Of a stretch of 64,000 bases of DNA, positions 43,313-52,979 are shown piece after piece; position 1 is the first letter of the stretch; each line of letters starts with the position of its first letter. The stretch comes from Lientehia hominis. Lineage in GTDB: Bacteria; Bacillota; Clostridia; Lachnospirales; Lachnospiraceae. The notes under the pieces were generated by a model. That model searched no databases and was not told the origin of the DNA. It saw nothing but the letters and a program-made list of their open reading frames with translations. The DNA is taken from positions 620,001 through 684,000 of the forward strand of contig NZ_JAJNOR010000001.1 of the NCBI RefSeq assembly GCF_021044755.1. The letters run 5' to 3'. Position numbers and translations under genes: made by a program.

Positions 43313-46300
43313 TCACGCCTCCTCCCCTTTGAAAATGAAATCGTATAGGGTCTGATACAGGCGGCTGGGGTCAATGGGTTTTGCCAGATGCGCGTTCATC
43401 CCGGCTGCCTTGCTCTTTTCGATGTCGTCGTCGAAAGCGTTGGCAGTCATGGCGATGATGGGTACCGTACCGGAGTCCGCATTGCTCAGATGCCGAATGT
43501 TGCCTGCGGCCGTAAGACCGTCCATCAGCGGCATCCGGATATCCATTAAAATAGCGTCATAAAAGCCTTCCTGGGATTTGTTGAACAGTTCCATGGCCCG
43601 CAGGCCGTTTTCAGCTGTATCCACGGTAAACCCCTTATCCTCCAGGAGCATCTTGGCCACCTCGGTGTTCAGTGCGTTGTCCTCGACCAGAAGAATCCGC
43701 TTGCCTGTAAAGTCATAGTCCACCGGCTCCTCTTTGCGTTGATGCTCCTGTTGGATTCCTAACGCTTTAGAGAAGGCTGACACCAAAGAGGATTTGAACA
43801 TGGGCTTGCTCATCAACAGGTTTACCCCTGCCAGCTTTGCTTCCTGTTCGATGGCAATCCAATCGTAGGCCGTCATGATGATAATCGTGACCTCCGGCCC
43901 TACGATGGCACGGACCCGGCGGGCCGTCTCGATGCCGTCCATCTCCGGCATCTTCCAGTCGATGAGGATCATGTCGTAATGGTTGCCGGCAACCCACATC
44001 TCCCGGACGCGCTCCACTGCCTTGCGGCCGCTGTCCACCCATTGGGCCGTGATCCCCATCTCGTGCAGCGTGGCCACCGCGCTCTCACATACGGCCACAT
44101 CGTCGTCCACCACCAGCGTCTTCAGCTGGGAAAAGTTATAATTCTGTTTTTTCTGATTGTGCCGCAGCTTTTCCTCCTCCGTGATGCCAAGCCGGACGTC
44201 GACAGCAAACTCCGTGCCGATTCCTTTGATGGAACGGACGGTGACCCTGCCGCCCATCATATCCACGATACTTTTGCTGATGGCAAGTCCCAGGCCTGTG
44301 CCGCCGTAGAGAGCGGTTGTTCCTGTATATTCCTGTGAAAATGGTTCAAAAATATGGGGCAGAAATTCCTCACTCATGCCCACTCCCGTGTCATTCACTA
44401 CGAATCGCAGCTCGGCACCATTTTTATCCCGGCGGCGCTGTTCGACGGAAAAGGCCACCTTTCCGCCTTCCGTGGTAAATTTGATGGCGTTGCTCAGCAC
44501 ATTGATGAGCACCTGCTGGAGCTTCATGGCGTCACCCATGTAATAGTCGTCCAGCACTGGGTCCAGAATGCACTCATATTCCACACCCTTGGCCGCCGCC
44601 TGGGAATAGCAGATGGAGTTTATGCCATTCAAAAACTCCTCCGTGGGAATCTTTTCTTCTTTCAGCAGCATTTTACCGCTCTCAATCCGGCTCATGTCCA
44701 GGATGTCATTGATGAGGGACAGCAGAAACCGAGAGGAAATGCCGATTTTGGAAATGCACTCCTCCACCTGCTCCCTGTCCCCGATATGATGTGCTGCGAT
44801 GGTGCTCATACCGATGATGGCGTTCATGGGCGTGCGGATCTCATGGCTCATGCGGGACAGGAAATCAGACTTGGCGGCGTTAGCCTGTTCGGCTGCTACT
44901 AATGCGGAGGCCAGTTCCTCCTTCTGACGCTGCTCCTGCCGCACCACGTCGGATACGTCTGTCTGAGTCATACAGACGCGGCCCAGCTCCTTATTGATAT
45001 AAAAGACTTGGAAACGCTTGACGGAAGTTTTGCCGGAGACATCCTGGAATTCTGCGATAAAAGTATAGGCGTCATGCTGCTCCAGCTGTTCCTGCATATA
45101 GACAAAATCTAATTGGTCTATCACCGTCTGCCGTCCAGCTTCATCGATGCAACTACCGGAAATGCCCAGCACCTCCCGCTGGAAATCCCCCTCCGTGGGC
45201 ACTGTCCGCTTCCAGCTGGCGTCCTGGGCGACCAGCCGGTATCCTCCCTGCCGCAGGTCGATCTCTGCGATGAGGTCGTAGTCCAGACAGGTCAGCCGGT
45301 CCAATAGGTTCTCCAACAGCCTCTTCTCGGTGACATCCAGCGTATAGAAGAACGCGATAATATCCCCGCTGTCGGGATTGCGGGAAATACGGAAGCTGGT
45401 GCGGGCCCAGAAAAGCCCGCCCGTGCTGCTCCTGCGCAGAAAATCCAGACAGTAGTCCACCTTGCCCTTGGCAAAATTGGAAAGCATCTGTTCCCGATTG
45501 AGCGTGCGGAGGATCTCGCTGCCATAGGCGTTGTCGATGGCAGTGGCCGCCAAGTTGATCACAATCTCGTCGTAAGTGTCCCCGATGTGCGCCACCGCCA
45601 CATCTGTATTGGCAAGGTAAGTCTCCACCCGGTTTTGAGTAAGATTGATACTGCCCTGGATGCAGCCTTCGTCTGAAGCCACTTCTGCGAAATAAGCCAG
45701 CTCCTTTTCATAGAGTTCCCGTACCTGCTGCTGGAGCAGCGCCTCTTCCGTGATATCCACAAAGACGCAGTAAAAATGCCGGTCTCCCCCTTCACCCAGC
45801 AGCTGGGCCTTGATGGAAATCCACTTGACCATGCCGCCCTTGCAGATCAGGCGGTTTTGGTTGCAGAGAGTGGTTCCGCAGGGCAGCTGCCCGTTCAGCT
45901 TGTCTGTCATCACGGCCATGTCCTCCGGGTAGGTCACCGCGGACATCCTGCTGCCCATGGCCGCAAACTCCTCTCGGGTATAGCCCAGGATATCATAAAA
46001 ACCATCGTTGGCGTCGATGACGGAAAAGCCCTCGTCGAACCTGCAGCGGAACACAGCTCCGGGAATGTTGTTGTACAAGTGCAGCAGCTCGTTCTGCAGC
46101 TTTTTCTGGTCTGTGATGTCAATGCACACAGAGAGGATTGCCGGACGTTCATCCTCGGAAATAATCCTCCGCCCGGTGTCATGGACCCAGATATAGCTGC
46201 CGTCCTTTTTCCGCATCCGGTATTCCACAACATACTCATCCGAGTGTTCTAATTGTTCCGATACAGACTTGTCCACCATCTCCCGGTCGTCCGGGTGCAT

Positions 46301-46891
46301 ACAATTGGAAACATATCCGCCGATATCCGCAACAAACTCCGCCTCATTCTCATATCCCAGATACTTAAGCATCTGCCGGTTAATAAAATAAAATGGGAAG
46401 TTTTCTTCTATGTAGCCGCCCATCATGCCGCCTGGAAGGGACGAGTCGAGAAGCTCCTGCCGCTGCCGGGCAATATGCTCCATCACCAGCGTCTGCGGAT
46501 AATGCTCCTGGCCCCGCTGGCTGCTGCCCGGCTCCGCAGCATGAAAGCTCCGGATGAGCCAGCGCCCGTCCATCTGCCTGCACAGAGTGAAAAACACACG
46601 CAGGTTCCAACGGTACAGCCGGTTTTTCAGCTTCAGTTCCATGGCAAGATTGCAGACGTTTTCTGTAATCTGCTGTTCACGGATTTCATACAGTTCACAG
46701 ACAAAAGGCTCCGTCAGCTCTGCAATATCCGCCAGCAGGTAGACCGTCATATCCTCTTTGCCGTGGGCAAATTCCTTTTCGCCCGTACCAACAAAGTCAA
46801 CATCCTCCGCAAGGAATTCCGAAGTCCCCGCGGCGTCACGCTGCTCAAACCAGGTACGGCAAAATGCACGCACAGTCTCTTTTGCAGTCAT
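43313..46891 (-). CDS. Soluble hybrid histidine kinase with SnoaL-like sensor
   Basis: The 1192-residue protein has no membrane helix. Residues 1-125 (MTAKETVRAFCRTWFEQRDAAG...) resemble SnoaL/NTF2-like domains, followed by PAS/PAC regions (about 150-270, 275-400) and further PAS-like regions (410-650), HisKA with MSHEIRTPMNAIIG (His near 679), HATPase (GTGLGLAIS) and two receivers (LIDWKMPEMDG, Asp near 975; MDIRMPLMDG, near 1114). The SnoaL-like domain at the front is a rare sensor that could bind a small hydrophobic ligand. The ATG at 46891 is chosen for its GGAAGG site; a GTG nine codons earlier overlaps the upstream gene. Confidence 0.9.
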   Translation of the reverse strand: MTAKETVRAFCRTWFEQRDAAGTSEFLAEDVDFVGTGEKEFAHGKEDMTVYLLADIAELTEPFVCELYEIREQQITENVCNLAMELKLKNRLYRWNLRVFFTLCRQMDGRWLIRSFHAAEPGSSQRGQEHYPQTLVMEHIARQRQELLDSSLPGGMMGGYIEENFPFYFINRQMLKYLGYENEAEFVADIGGYVSNCMHPDDREMVDKSVSEQLEHSDEYVVEYRMRKKDGSYIWVHDTGRRIISEDERPAILSVCIDITDQKKLQNELLHLYNNIPGAVFRCRFDEGFSVIDANDGFYDILGYTREEFAAMGSRMSAVTYPEDMAVMTDKLNGQLPCGTTLCNQNRLICKGGMVKWISIKAQLLGEGGDRHFYCVFVDITEEALLQQQVRELYEKELAYFAEVASDEGCIQGSINLTQNRVETYLANTDVAVAHIGDTYDEIVINLAATAIDNAYGSEILRTLNREQMLSNFAKGKVDYCLDFLRRSSTGGLFWARTSFRISRNPDSGDIIAFFYTLDVTEKRLLENLLDRLTCLDYDLIAEIDLRQGGYRLVAQDASWKRTVPTEGDFQREVLGISGSCIDEAGRQTVIDQLDFVYMQEQLEQHDAYTFIAEFQDVSGKTSVKRFQVFYINKELGRVCMTQTDVSDVVRQEQRQKEELASALVAAEQANAAKSDFLSRMSHEIRTPMNAIIGMSTIAAHHIGDREQVEECISKIGISSRFLLSLINDILDMSRIESGKMLLKEEKIPTEEFLNGINSICYSQAAAKGVEYECILDPVLDDYYMGDAMKLQQVLINVLSNAIKFTTEGGKVAFSVEQRRRDKNGAELRFVVNDTGVGMSEEFLPHIFEPFSQEYTGTTALYGGTGLGLAISKSIVDMMGGRVTVRSIKGIGTEFAVDVRLGITEEEKLRHNQKKQNYNFSQLKTLVVDDDVAVCESAVATLHEMGITAQWVDSGRKAVERVREMWVAGNHYDMILIDWKMPEMDGIETARRVRAIVGPEVTIIIMTAYDWIAIEQEAKLAGVNLLMSKPMFKSSLVSAFSKALGIQQEHQRKEEPVDYDFTGKRILLVEDNALNTEVAKMLLEDKGFTVDTAENGLRAMELFNKSQEGFYDAILMDIRMPLMDGLTAAGNIRHLSNADSGTVPIIAMTANAFDDDIEKSKAAGMNAHLAKPIDPSRLYQTLYDFIFKGEEA

Positions 46892-46896
46892 AAAAT

Positions 46897-49488
46897 TCAC
46901 GCCTTCCATATGCGGCACCCGCCTTTCTGTTTACTTTTCACTTCATACAAAGCTTTATCCGCTTTTTGAATCACCCCGTCGAAGGTTTCTTCCCCATTCC
47001 AGAGTACGATTCCTGCGGAGCAGGACGCCCGCATATCCTTTGCCAAGGTGAACTCCTGAATAGCACGGCAGATCTCTTCACCCTTTTGCAGGGCCGTCTC
47101 TTCCGACTTCATCCGTTTCATGACCGCAACAAACTCATCTCCGCCATACCGGACCAGCAGGTCGCTTTCAGCACGGGTATGGGTATGCAGGAGTCTGCCA
47201 AACTCCCGGATCAGCTCATCCCCCTGGACATGTCCATACGTATCGTTGGTGCGCTTCAGGTTATCCAGGTCAAACAGATACACTGCCAGCGGGGCGTCCT
47301 CCCTGCGCAGTTCTCTCAGCGCCGCTTCCAGGCCCCGGCGGTTCAGCAGACCGGTCATATAATCCCTGTGAGCCTCTGTTTTCAATGTCTGTTCCCGCAG
47401 GCGGGCTTTCGCCAATTCCATGGCGTGCTGTACCTTCTTGTACAGGCTCTCCTGGAAATGCGGCTTGTCCGCATACTCGTCTGCGCCGATGCGGAACGCT
47501 TCCCTTTCCAACCGTGCGTCCGCAGGCCCTGTGGCGATCACCGGGACATTCCAGGCCCCCCTCTCCCTTTGCAGGCCTTTCAAGGCTCCAAGTCCTTCTC
47601 CGTCGGACAGCGTCAAGCTCAAAACCACAGCGTCAATTTTCTTATCGAATTTTTGTATCGTTTCCAATACGCCTCCCCCGTCCGCCGCTTCTTCCACCTG
47701 GAACTCATTTGAAAAGGTATTCCGCACCGCGCTGCGGTAAGCTGGGTCTTCGTCCGCCACCAGGATGACCCGGCGCCAATCCCTGGTAAGAAATGGCGGC
47801 TGGTTTGCGGTTTCCGCCCCTGCCATCGTGTCATGGCTTTTCCACAATTCTTCAAAGTCCCCGCAGCGCATAGGTTTTGCGAAATAATACCCCTGTACAT
47901 AGTCGCAGCCGATTTCGCGGAGGCGCTCCAATTGGCTCTTCGTCTCTACGCCTTCCGCCACCACGCTCAAGTTCATCGAGCGGGCAAGCTGCATGATAAA
48001 TCGGAGCACCCCCTGATTCATGGGTTTGGCGGTTTCATTCTGGATAAACTTCATGTCCAGCTTCAGAATGTCCAGCGTCATTTGATTAAGCATGTTGAGG
48101 GAGCTGTAGCCGCTTCCAAAATCGTCCATTTCAATGATAAAGCCCAGGTCCCGCAGGTGGCGCACGGTCTTAATGATCTGCTCCGGATTTTCGGTATAGG
48201 CGCTCTCCGTAATCTCCAGATGGAGCCGTGCCGGCTGCAGGTCGTATTTTTGAACCGTTTTTGTAAGAATGTCGGCCAGGTCTGCGTTATAAATATCCGC
48301 ACGGGAGACGTTTACCGAGACAGCGAGCGGCGGATAGCCCTTTGCGTCCCATTCCTTTAAAATGGCGCACGCCTTATCCCATACAAACTCGTCCAATTTC
48401 GTAATGAAGCCGTTCCGCTCAAAGATCGGGATGAACTCGCCTGGGGACTGGAGCCCCCATTCTGGATGGTTCCAGCGGACCAGCGCTTCGGCACCTGCGA
48501 GGGAATCGCAGCTGAGCTGGTATTTTGGCTGCAGATAAATTTCAAACTGTCCCTGTGCCAGTGCGATTTCCATAGCGTCGGTAACTGCCTGCTCCCGCAG
48601 CAGCTTTCCGCGCAGCTCCTCGTCATAAATAGCCAGATATTTTCCGTACTGCCCTTTGATCCGCTGGACTGCCAGCAGCGCCCAGTCGCACATCTGCTCC
48701 ACCGGGAGGAAACGGTTATCCACGGGATAAATGCCCCATTTCATCGCCACGTTTTTGGTCGGGGAAACCGCAGTGAGCCTGATACTCGCCTCTCTGAATG
48801 CATCGTCCGTATAGGATGCGGGACGCTCGATCAGGCAGGCAAACTGATCCGCATTCAATCGGCCGTAAATGCCCTTTTCACCCACAAATTCCCTGCAAAG
48901 ATCCGCCACGTTCATCAGAAGGCGGTCTCCGGCAGGAATGCCAAATACATCGTTGATCAGCTTGAAATTTTCAATATCAGAACAGATGATGTCGTACTCC
49001 TTGTCCGGGTTTTGGATGAGGATTGTCTTTGCCTGCTGGTAAAAATATTCCTTGCTGTAAAGGCCGGTCAGCCGGTCGTACTGGATGAGATTGATCATTG
49101 CGGCGGTCTCCCGCAGATTGATAATGCTGGCGACCCGGTGCAGAATGATCTGCGGCCGGTACGGCTTGGCCACAAAATCCGCGGCGCCTTTAGACAGCGC
49201 CGCCACCTCATCCGATTCTCTGTCGCTTTGCGTGGTGACAATTACGGGGATGGACGAAAGGGAAGAATCTGCCTTGACTGCCGAAAGGAAGGCATACCCA
49301 TCCATGACCGGCATGACGATATCCAGCAGGATCAGGGAGACCTGCTCGCCGTATTGCTTCAGAAGATCAATCGCTTCTTTTCCGTTTTCCGCTTCCAAAA
49401 CCTGATACTTCTCCGATAAAATCCCGGAAAGAATCATCCGGTTCACAGCACTGTCTTCTACAACCAATATTTTTTTACAGCCATCCAT
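46897..49488 (-). CDS. Cyclic-di-GMP enzyme, REC-GGDEF-EAL-REC-GGDEF
   Basis: The 863-residue protein has a receiver (1-120, LLDIVMPVMDG with Asp56), a degenerate GGDEF (135-295, GRLNADQF), an EAL phosphodiesterase (305-550, EALVRW, SVNVSRA, EITES, DDFGSGYSSL, KLDMKF, EGVET all kept), a second receiver whose acceptor Asp is Ser (VVLSLTLSDG) and an intact GGDEF (705-860, YGGDEF). So it can both make and degrade c-di-GMP, with one phosphorylatable and one pseudo-receiver. It is first in the seven-gene signalling operon and 5 bases before the next gene. Confidence 0.92.
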   Translation of the reverse strand: MDGCKKILVVEDSAVNRMILSGILSEKYQVLEAENGKEAIDLLKQYGEQVSLILLDIVMPVMDGYAFLSAVKADSSLSSIPVIVTTQSDRESDEVAALSKGAADFVAKPYRPQIILHRVASIINLRETAAMINLIQYDRLTGLYSKEYFYQQAKTILIQNPDKEYDIICSDIENFKLINDVFGIPAGDRLLMNVADLCREFVGEKGIYGRLNADQFACLIERPASYTDDAFREASIRLTAVSPTKNVAMKWGIYPVDNRFLPVEQMCDWALLAVQRIKGQYGKYLAIYDEELRGKLLREQAVTDAMEIALAQGQFEIYLQPKYQLSCDSLAGAEALVRWNHPEWGLQSPGEFIPIFERNGFITKLDEFVWDKACAILKEWDAKGYPPLAVSVNVSRADIYNADLADILTKTVQKYDLQPARLHLEITESAYTENPEQIIKTVRHLRDLGFIIEMDDFGSGYSSLNMLNQMTLDILKLDMKFIQNETAKPMNQGVLRFIMQLARSMNLSVVAEGVETKSQLERLREIGCDYVQGYYFAKPMRCGDFEELWKSHDTMAGAETANQPPFLTRDWRRVILVADEDPAYRSAVRNTFSNEFQVEEAADGGGVLETIQKFDKKIDAVVLSLTLSDGEGLGALKGLQRERGAWNVPVIATGPADARLEREAFRIGADEYADKPHFQESLYKKVQHAMELAKARLREQTLKTEAHRDYMTGLLNRRGLEAALRELRREDAPLAVYLFDLDNLKRTNDTYGHVQGDELIREFGRLLHTHTRAESDLLVRYGGDEFVAVMKRMKSEETALQKGEEICRAIQEFTLAKDMRASCSAGIVLWNGEETFDGVIQKADKALYEVKSKQKGGCRIWKA

Positions 49489-49689
49489 ATTCTCATCCCC
49501 AGTTTTTAACCAACCATCTTATCGCAGTATTTAAAACGCAAACTCTGTTCAAGTATAAATCAGTTTTAATTGTAGCAGTAAAGAAGTGATAATGCAATAT
49601 TTTCCCGGTAAAACGCAAAAAAAGCAGGATTTGTACCTCCTGCCTCTGTTAAAACAGAATTCTTCCAGCCATTTAGAACTCTCTGCACG

Positions 49690-50305
49690 GATTGGTATAA
49701 AAGCGATAACAGGCGGCCCGGCCGACGATCACACAGGCGTCCTCTGCGCACGGAAACAAACACATTGCCATGTTTTGAACGACCTGTTATTCTGCACAAA
49801 ATGTGGACAGCCACTGTTATCACAGGCATGAAGCACACAAAAGTCCGGCCGGAAATGTTCCAGTTATGTTTGCAGAACCCGCAAAAAGCTGCCTTTTCAA
49901 AGCATTGTCTGCGGAGATATATTAGACCCAGAGACAGGTATCCTGAATCCATGATATCTGAAACCGCTTATTCCCCTGAAGTGGAGCATATTAATAAAGA
50001 AAATGAAATGGGTATGGAAAAAGATATTGCTGTCTTTCAAGAATATCTATCCAGTGCCTCTCCTCTCACTTCTGCCGAAGTGTTTTCCAGTATGAATCCT
50101 TTTCTGCTGCAGGAAATTGTAAATAAACTGCTTTTACAGGCAGCGGTCTATGACCATACAGCAATATGCAATGAGAATCTATGTTGACCAAGGAACTGTC
50201 TCATCCGTTACATTCAAGAACAACTTCACGCTGCGTTTCATCATCCGCAATCCGGTCAAAAACTTCACTGATCTCTATCACTTTTTTGATTCTATTTCAT
50301 CTTAA
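49690..50305 (+). pseudogene. Serine recombinase remnant 1
   Basis: Broken plus-strand frames carry a zinc-ribbon-like LLFCTKCGQPLL (near 49785-49820) and, after frameshifts, QQYAMRIYVDQGTVSSVTF...NPVKNFTDLYHFFDSISS and a stop at about 50303. The end matches the remnant at 53870-53977. It is debris of a large serine recombinase; no complete frame remains. A minus-strand frame over it is not convincing. Confidence 0.55.
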
Positions 50306-50323
50306 TATAATGCTCCTGCTTTA

Positions 50324-50366
50324 AATAACATACCGTCGGGTTCAATATTATCAGCATAGCGTCTAC
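50324..50366. repeat. Att-like direct repeat, left copy
   Basis: AATAACATACCGTCGGGTT and, after two mismatches, ATATTATCAGCAT recur at 54240-54282, where the repeat covers the last codons of queA (DAMLII and stop). Each copy directly follows a recombinase remnant. It looks like the scar of integration at the queA 3' end. Confidence 0.6.
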
Positions 50367-50704
50367 GCGCCGTGCTTAATCCCAGTAAAATAGCGTGCTG
50401 TAAACAATAACAAGATTTTTAACAATTATAAGTTCTCGTGACATCAATAGCAACTATCGCTTTGCTGGACCGTAGTACACGAAATTACGTTCGCCACTTT
50501 GTTTTCCCGATACTTATGAGATATATGCTTTCATCATTTTTGATGAAGCACAAAATCCCACACTGGTTGAGTATCCAAGGCAAACGAGTTCATTGTAGGC
50601 AATTTTTCTATGCTGCGTTTTTATGATCCATTAACAACGATACAAGATCAGGCGAACCTGCTCACCCGATGGACAATATCGTTATAGACTCCGTACCAAT
50701 CTTA
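50367..50704. other. Gene debris, not identified
   Basis: About 340 bases without an intact gene. One plus-strand frame reads CFPDTYEIYAFIIFDEAQNP, which looks protein-like but is interrupted by a stop; I cannot name its family. Confidence 0.4.
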
Positions 50705-51192
50705 TCACTCGTTCCATTCGAAATACACATAGTCTTTCTTTTCTTCTTCTGAAAGGAAGTCGTATTCCTGCCTGGTGAGCCAATCGATGATTTCTTCCTG
50801 TTCTCCAATTTCATAAGCGGCAATCGAGTATTTAAGGACATATCCATGATATCGAAACGGCCTGTCTTTTTTCACTCGGCTTTTTACGCTCTTTCCGTAG
50901 TTGACGAGAAACATGCTGTTGTCATAATGCTGTTTGTATGTCGTAGCAAAGCAGCCGCAGCTTTCATCGTCATCCTGATCAAATATTTCTTGAAGCTCCG
51001 GGCTCTAATTGGCTGGTCTTCCATGCATATAGTGACCATTCTCTAATTTATCATATGCGTCTCTAAGCCATGACTGCCCCTAATAATAGGACAAGCCCTT
51101 AAGGAACCGTCCGGTTTCTTTATCAAAGGTTTGATATTATACCAATTTTCACCAATGTGAGCTTCGGCATATATCCAATAATAAGTCCCCAT
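50705..51192 (-). pseudogene. Frameshifted hypothetical protein of mobile-element type
   Basis: From an ATG at 51192 with an AAAGGAAA site the minus strand reads MGTYYWIYAEAHIGENWYNI, shifts frame after about 45 codons (WLRDAYDKLENGHYMHG), meets a stop, and continues in frame SPELQEIFDQDDDESCGCF to DYVYFEWNE. The pieces form one protein of about 160 residues with at least two disruptions. I do not recognise a function; such proteins accompany phage and conjugative elements. Confidence 0.6.
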
Positions 51193-51314
51193 GAACACAT
51201 TTCCTTTCTAAAAATTATTATTGATCTCATTCAAGGTCATCGGTTCATGATTCTAATGCATGTAACCAATACCATATTCTCAAGAATATATTGGTACCAA
51301 CCATTTTGATTCAT

Positions 51315-51512
51315 CTATTCAACAATCTCCTGTACTCGGCCGACTTGTCCATCCTCAAGCATCACTTTGATACCATGGGGATGGTAGCTGCTCTTCGTCA
51401 GCAGCCGCGCCACAATACCTTCTGTCAGCTTGCCGGTACGCTGATCCGCCTTCAGAACAATCTTTACCGTTGCTCCAACCTTCACATCAGATCTGTTTTG
51501 TCCGTTCATCAT
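51315..51512 (-). CDS. ywbE: YwbE family protein
   Basis: The 65-residue protein MMNGQNRSDVKVGATVKIVL ... YHPHGIKVMLEDGQVGRVQEIVE matches the short YwbE (DUF2196) family of Firmicutes nearly throughout. Its function is unknown. It lies 9 bases after the Fic gene and may be co-transcribed with the Fic pair, or be a leftover chromosomal gene within the mobile region. Confidence 0.9.
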   Translation of the reverse strand: MMNGQNRSDVKVGATVKIVLKADQRTGKLTEGIVARLLTKSSYHPHGIKVMLEDGQVGRVQEIVE

Positions 51513-51521
51513 TTCTTGCTC

Positions 51522-52250
51522 CTATTTTCTATATTTTTCATAATCCTGATATTCGTGCGGCCGCTCTTTGTAATCCCGAACCATGTAATCGCCGACCTTC
51601 TCATATTTCCTATTAGCAGATACATCTGTATCATCGGAAGTTATCTCGTCTTGGAGAATCGCGTCAAAGAAAATACGTTCCAAATACTCATACTTTGCAT
51701 ATATCCCCTTCGATGCCCGAACAAGGGCGCTGTGTACATAAACGGAATGTGCTCCAAACAGCTCGTGATCCACCTCAAAACCGAGCGACTTGGCAAACAA
51801 TACCGCAAAGACGATAACGCTGCGGGTATTTCCCTGCCGAAAGGGATACGTCTGCCAAATCTGGGCAATGATTCTGACCAGACGAAATACAACGTCTTTG
51901 TCATTCTGGCCGTTTCGCTTCAGCTTGGCAATTTCTTTCATAGACGCCGTCAATTGCTTTTTAATCTCCTTGGGATACGCATATCGCACCGTGTCGCCGC
52001 CCAATACGTCTTCCGGCTTGATCATCTGAATGGTACGGAATTCTCCAGCCCAGTCATAAATCTGGCTGAAGATGGTACAGTGAATATCTTTGAGGGTATC
52101 CGTGTTAAATTTCTCGTACTGCCGATTATAAATGCTTGTCATCGCCAGATTGGTAATGTCTGCCTCCGCCTTGTGCAGAAGCTCCGGGTCTTTGATTCCG
52201 GCAAGGTTTATCAGTACGTCAGCGTCGTCATATAAATAGGGATCCCGCAT
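51522..52250 (-). CDS. Fic-domain protein with Tyr in the active-site motif
   Basis: The 242-residue protein has the Fic core, with the flap region EFRTIQMIKPEDVLGG and the motif TYPFRQGNTRS (134-144), where HPFxxGNxR is usual. The codon for residue 135 is TAT, one base from CAT. Loss of the catalytic His should abolish AMP transfer, so this is either an inactivated toxin or a changed enzyme. The ATG at 52250 follows GGAGGTG and is one base after the upstream stop, typical of toxin-antitoxin pairs. Confidence 0.88.
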   Translation of the reverse strand: MRDPYLYDDADVLINLAGIKDPELLHKAEADITNLAMTSIYNRQYEKFNTDTLKDIHCTIFSQIYDWAGEFRTIQMIKPEDVLGGDTVRYAYPKEIKKQLTASMKEIAKLKRNGQNDKDVVFRLVRIIAQIWQTYPFRQGNTRSVIVFAVLFAKSLGFEVDHELFGAHSVYVHSALVRASKGIYAKYEYLERIFFDAILQDEITSDDTDVSANRKYEKVGDYMVRDYKERPHEYQDYEKYRK

Positions 52251-52251
52251 T

Positions 52252-52773
52252 TCACACCTCCGCTGAGAAGCCATACCTCTTGAGCGTCGCTTCAAAAATC
52301 GAAAGGAAAGGTTTGTTTCCGTTTTGCCAAGTCGCAATGTCCTGCGCTGTTTGTTCGCTGACTGGGATTCCCTCGACAGCGTTCATGGCGCCGGCAAAGG
52401 ACGAACTCCGCCTTTTTTGTTCCGCAGACAAGCTGTCTATCCCTGTACTAAGTTTCAGAAGCATGAGTTGGCGGCTGATGTTTTTCCCAAGTAACCCCGC
52501 AGCCCGTTCCAGTTCACTGAGCCGGGCTTTCAGCTTTGGTAAATCCGTCTCACATTCTTTGCGGCGCGCAATCTGCTCTGTGATCTCATCCACTTCCTCA
52601 CTCTTTAAATATTGGCTTATTAACTTCCCGCCAACTCTATTCTGCAGATAACAGTAAGTCTTACCTTTTATCGTCTTTTTTGAAATATAGCCTTGTACCA
52701 GCGTCTGTAATTCTGTTTCCAGCTCCAATTTGCGTTCCAGCAGATTTTTGTACTCCACGAATATATACTCCAT
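52252..52773 (-). CDS. Putative antitoxin partner of the Fic protein
   Basis: The 173-residue protein has a coiled-coil first half (EYKNLLERKLELETELQTL, with YISKKTIKGKTYCYLQNRVGGK) and a C-terminal region SSSFAGAMNAVEGIPVS...WQNGNKPFLSIFEATLKRYGFSAEV. The AVEGIPVSE stretch resembles the inhibitory helix motif (S/T-x-x-x-E-G) of Fic antitoxins only loosely, since the Ser/Thr is not at the right place. Position directly before fic supports an antitoxin role. The ATG at 52773 is preferred over one three codons earlier. Confidence 0.6.
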   Translation of the reverse strand: MEYIFVEYKNLLERKLELETELQTLVQGYISKKTIKGKTYCYLQNRVGGKLISQYLKSEEVDEITEQIARRKECETDLPKLKARLSELERAAGLLGKNISRQLMLLKLSTGIDSLSAEQKRRSSSFAGAMNAVEGIPVSEQTAQDIATWQNGNKPFLSIFEATLKRYGFSAEV

Positions 52774-52979
52774 AAATGCCATACCTCTCTTTTATTTTAT
52801 AGTATACCATATTTTAACCTCAAAGCAAATGTTTGTATAGATTTGTAGGTTATCTGTTAAGATTGTTTTTCGCTTCCACTTGCATAAGCATTTTCTATAA
52901 TTATGAAGAGGTTAATGCGCAGATTTCTTTGTTTTCCATGTTTGAAAATAAACTCCTTCGCTCCTATTGTCTGTCAGCT

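Noticed and set aside
49566..49952. 128-codon minus-strand frame upstream of the c-di-GMP gene
   Set aside because: It is antisense to recombinase debris, has no ribosome site and no protein-like pattern.
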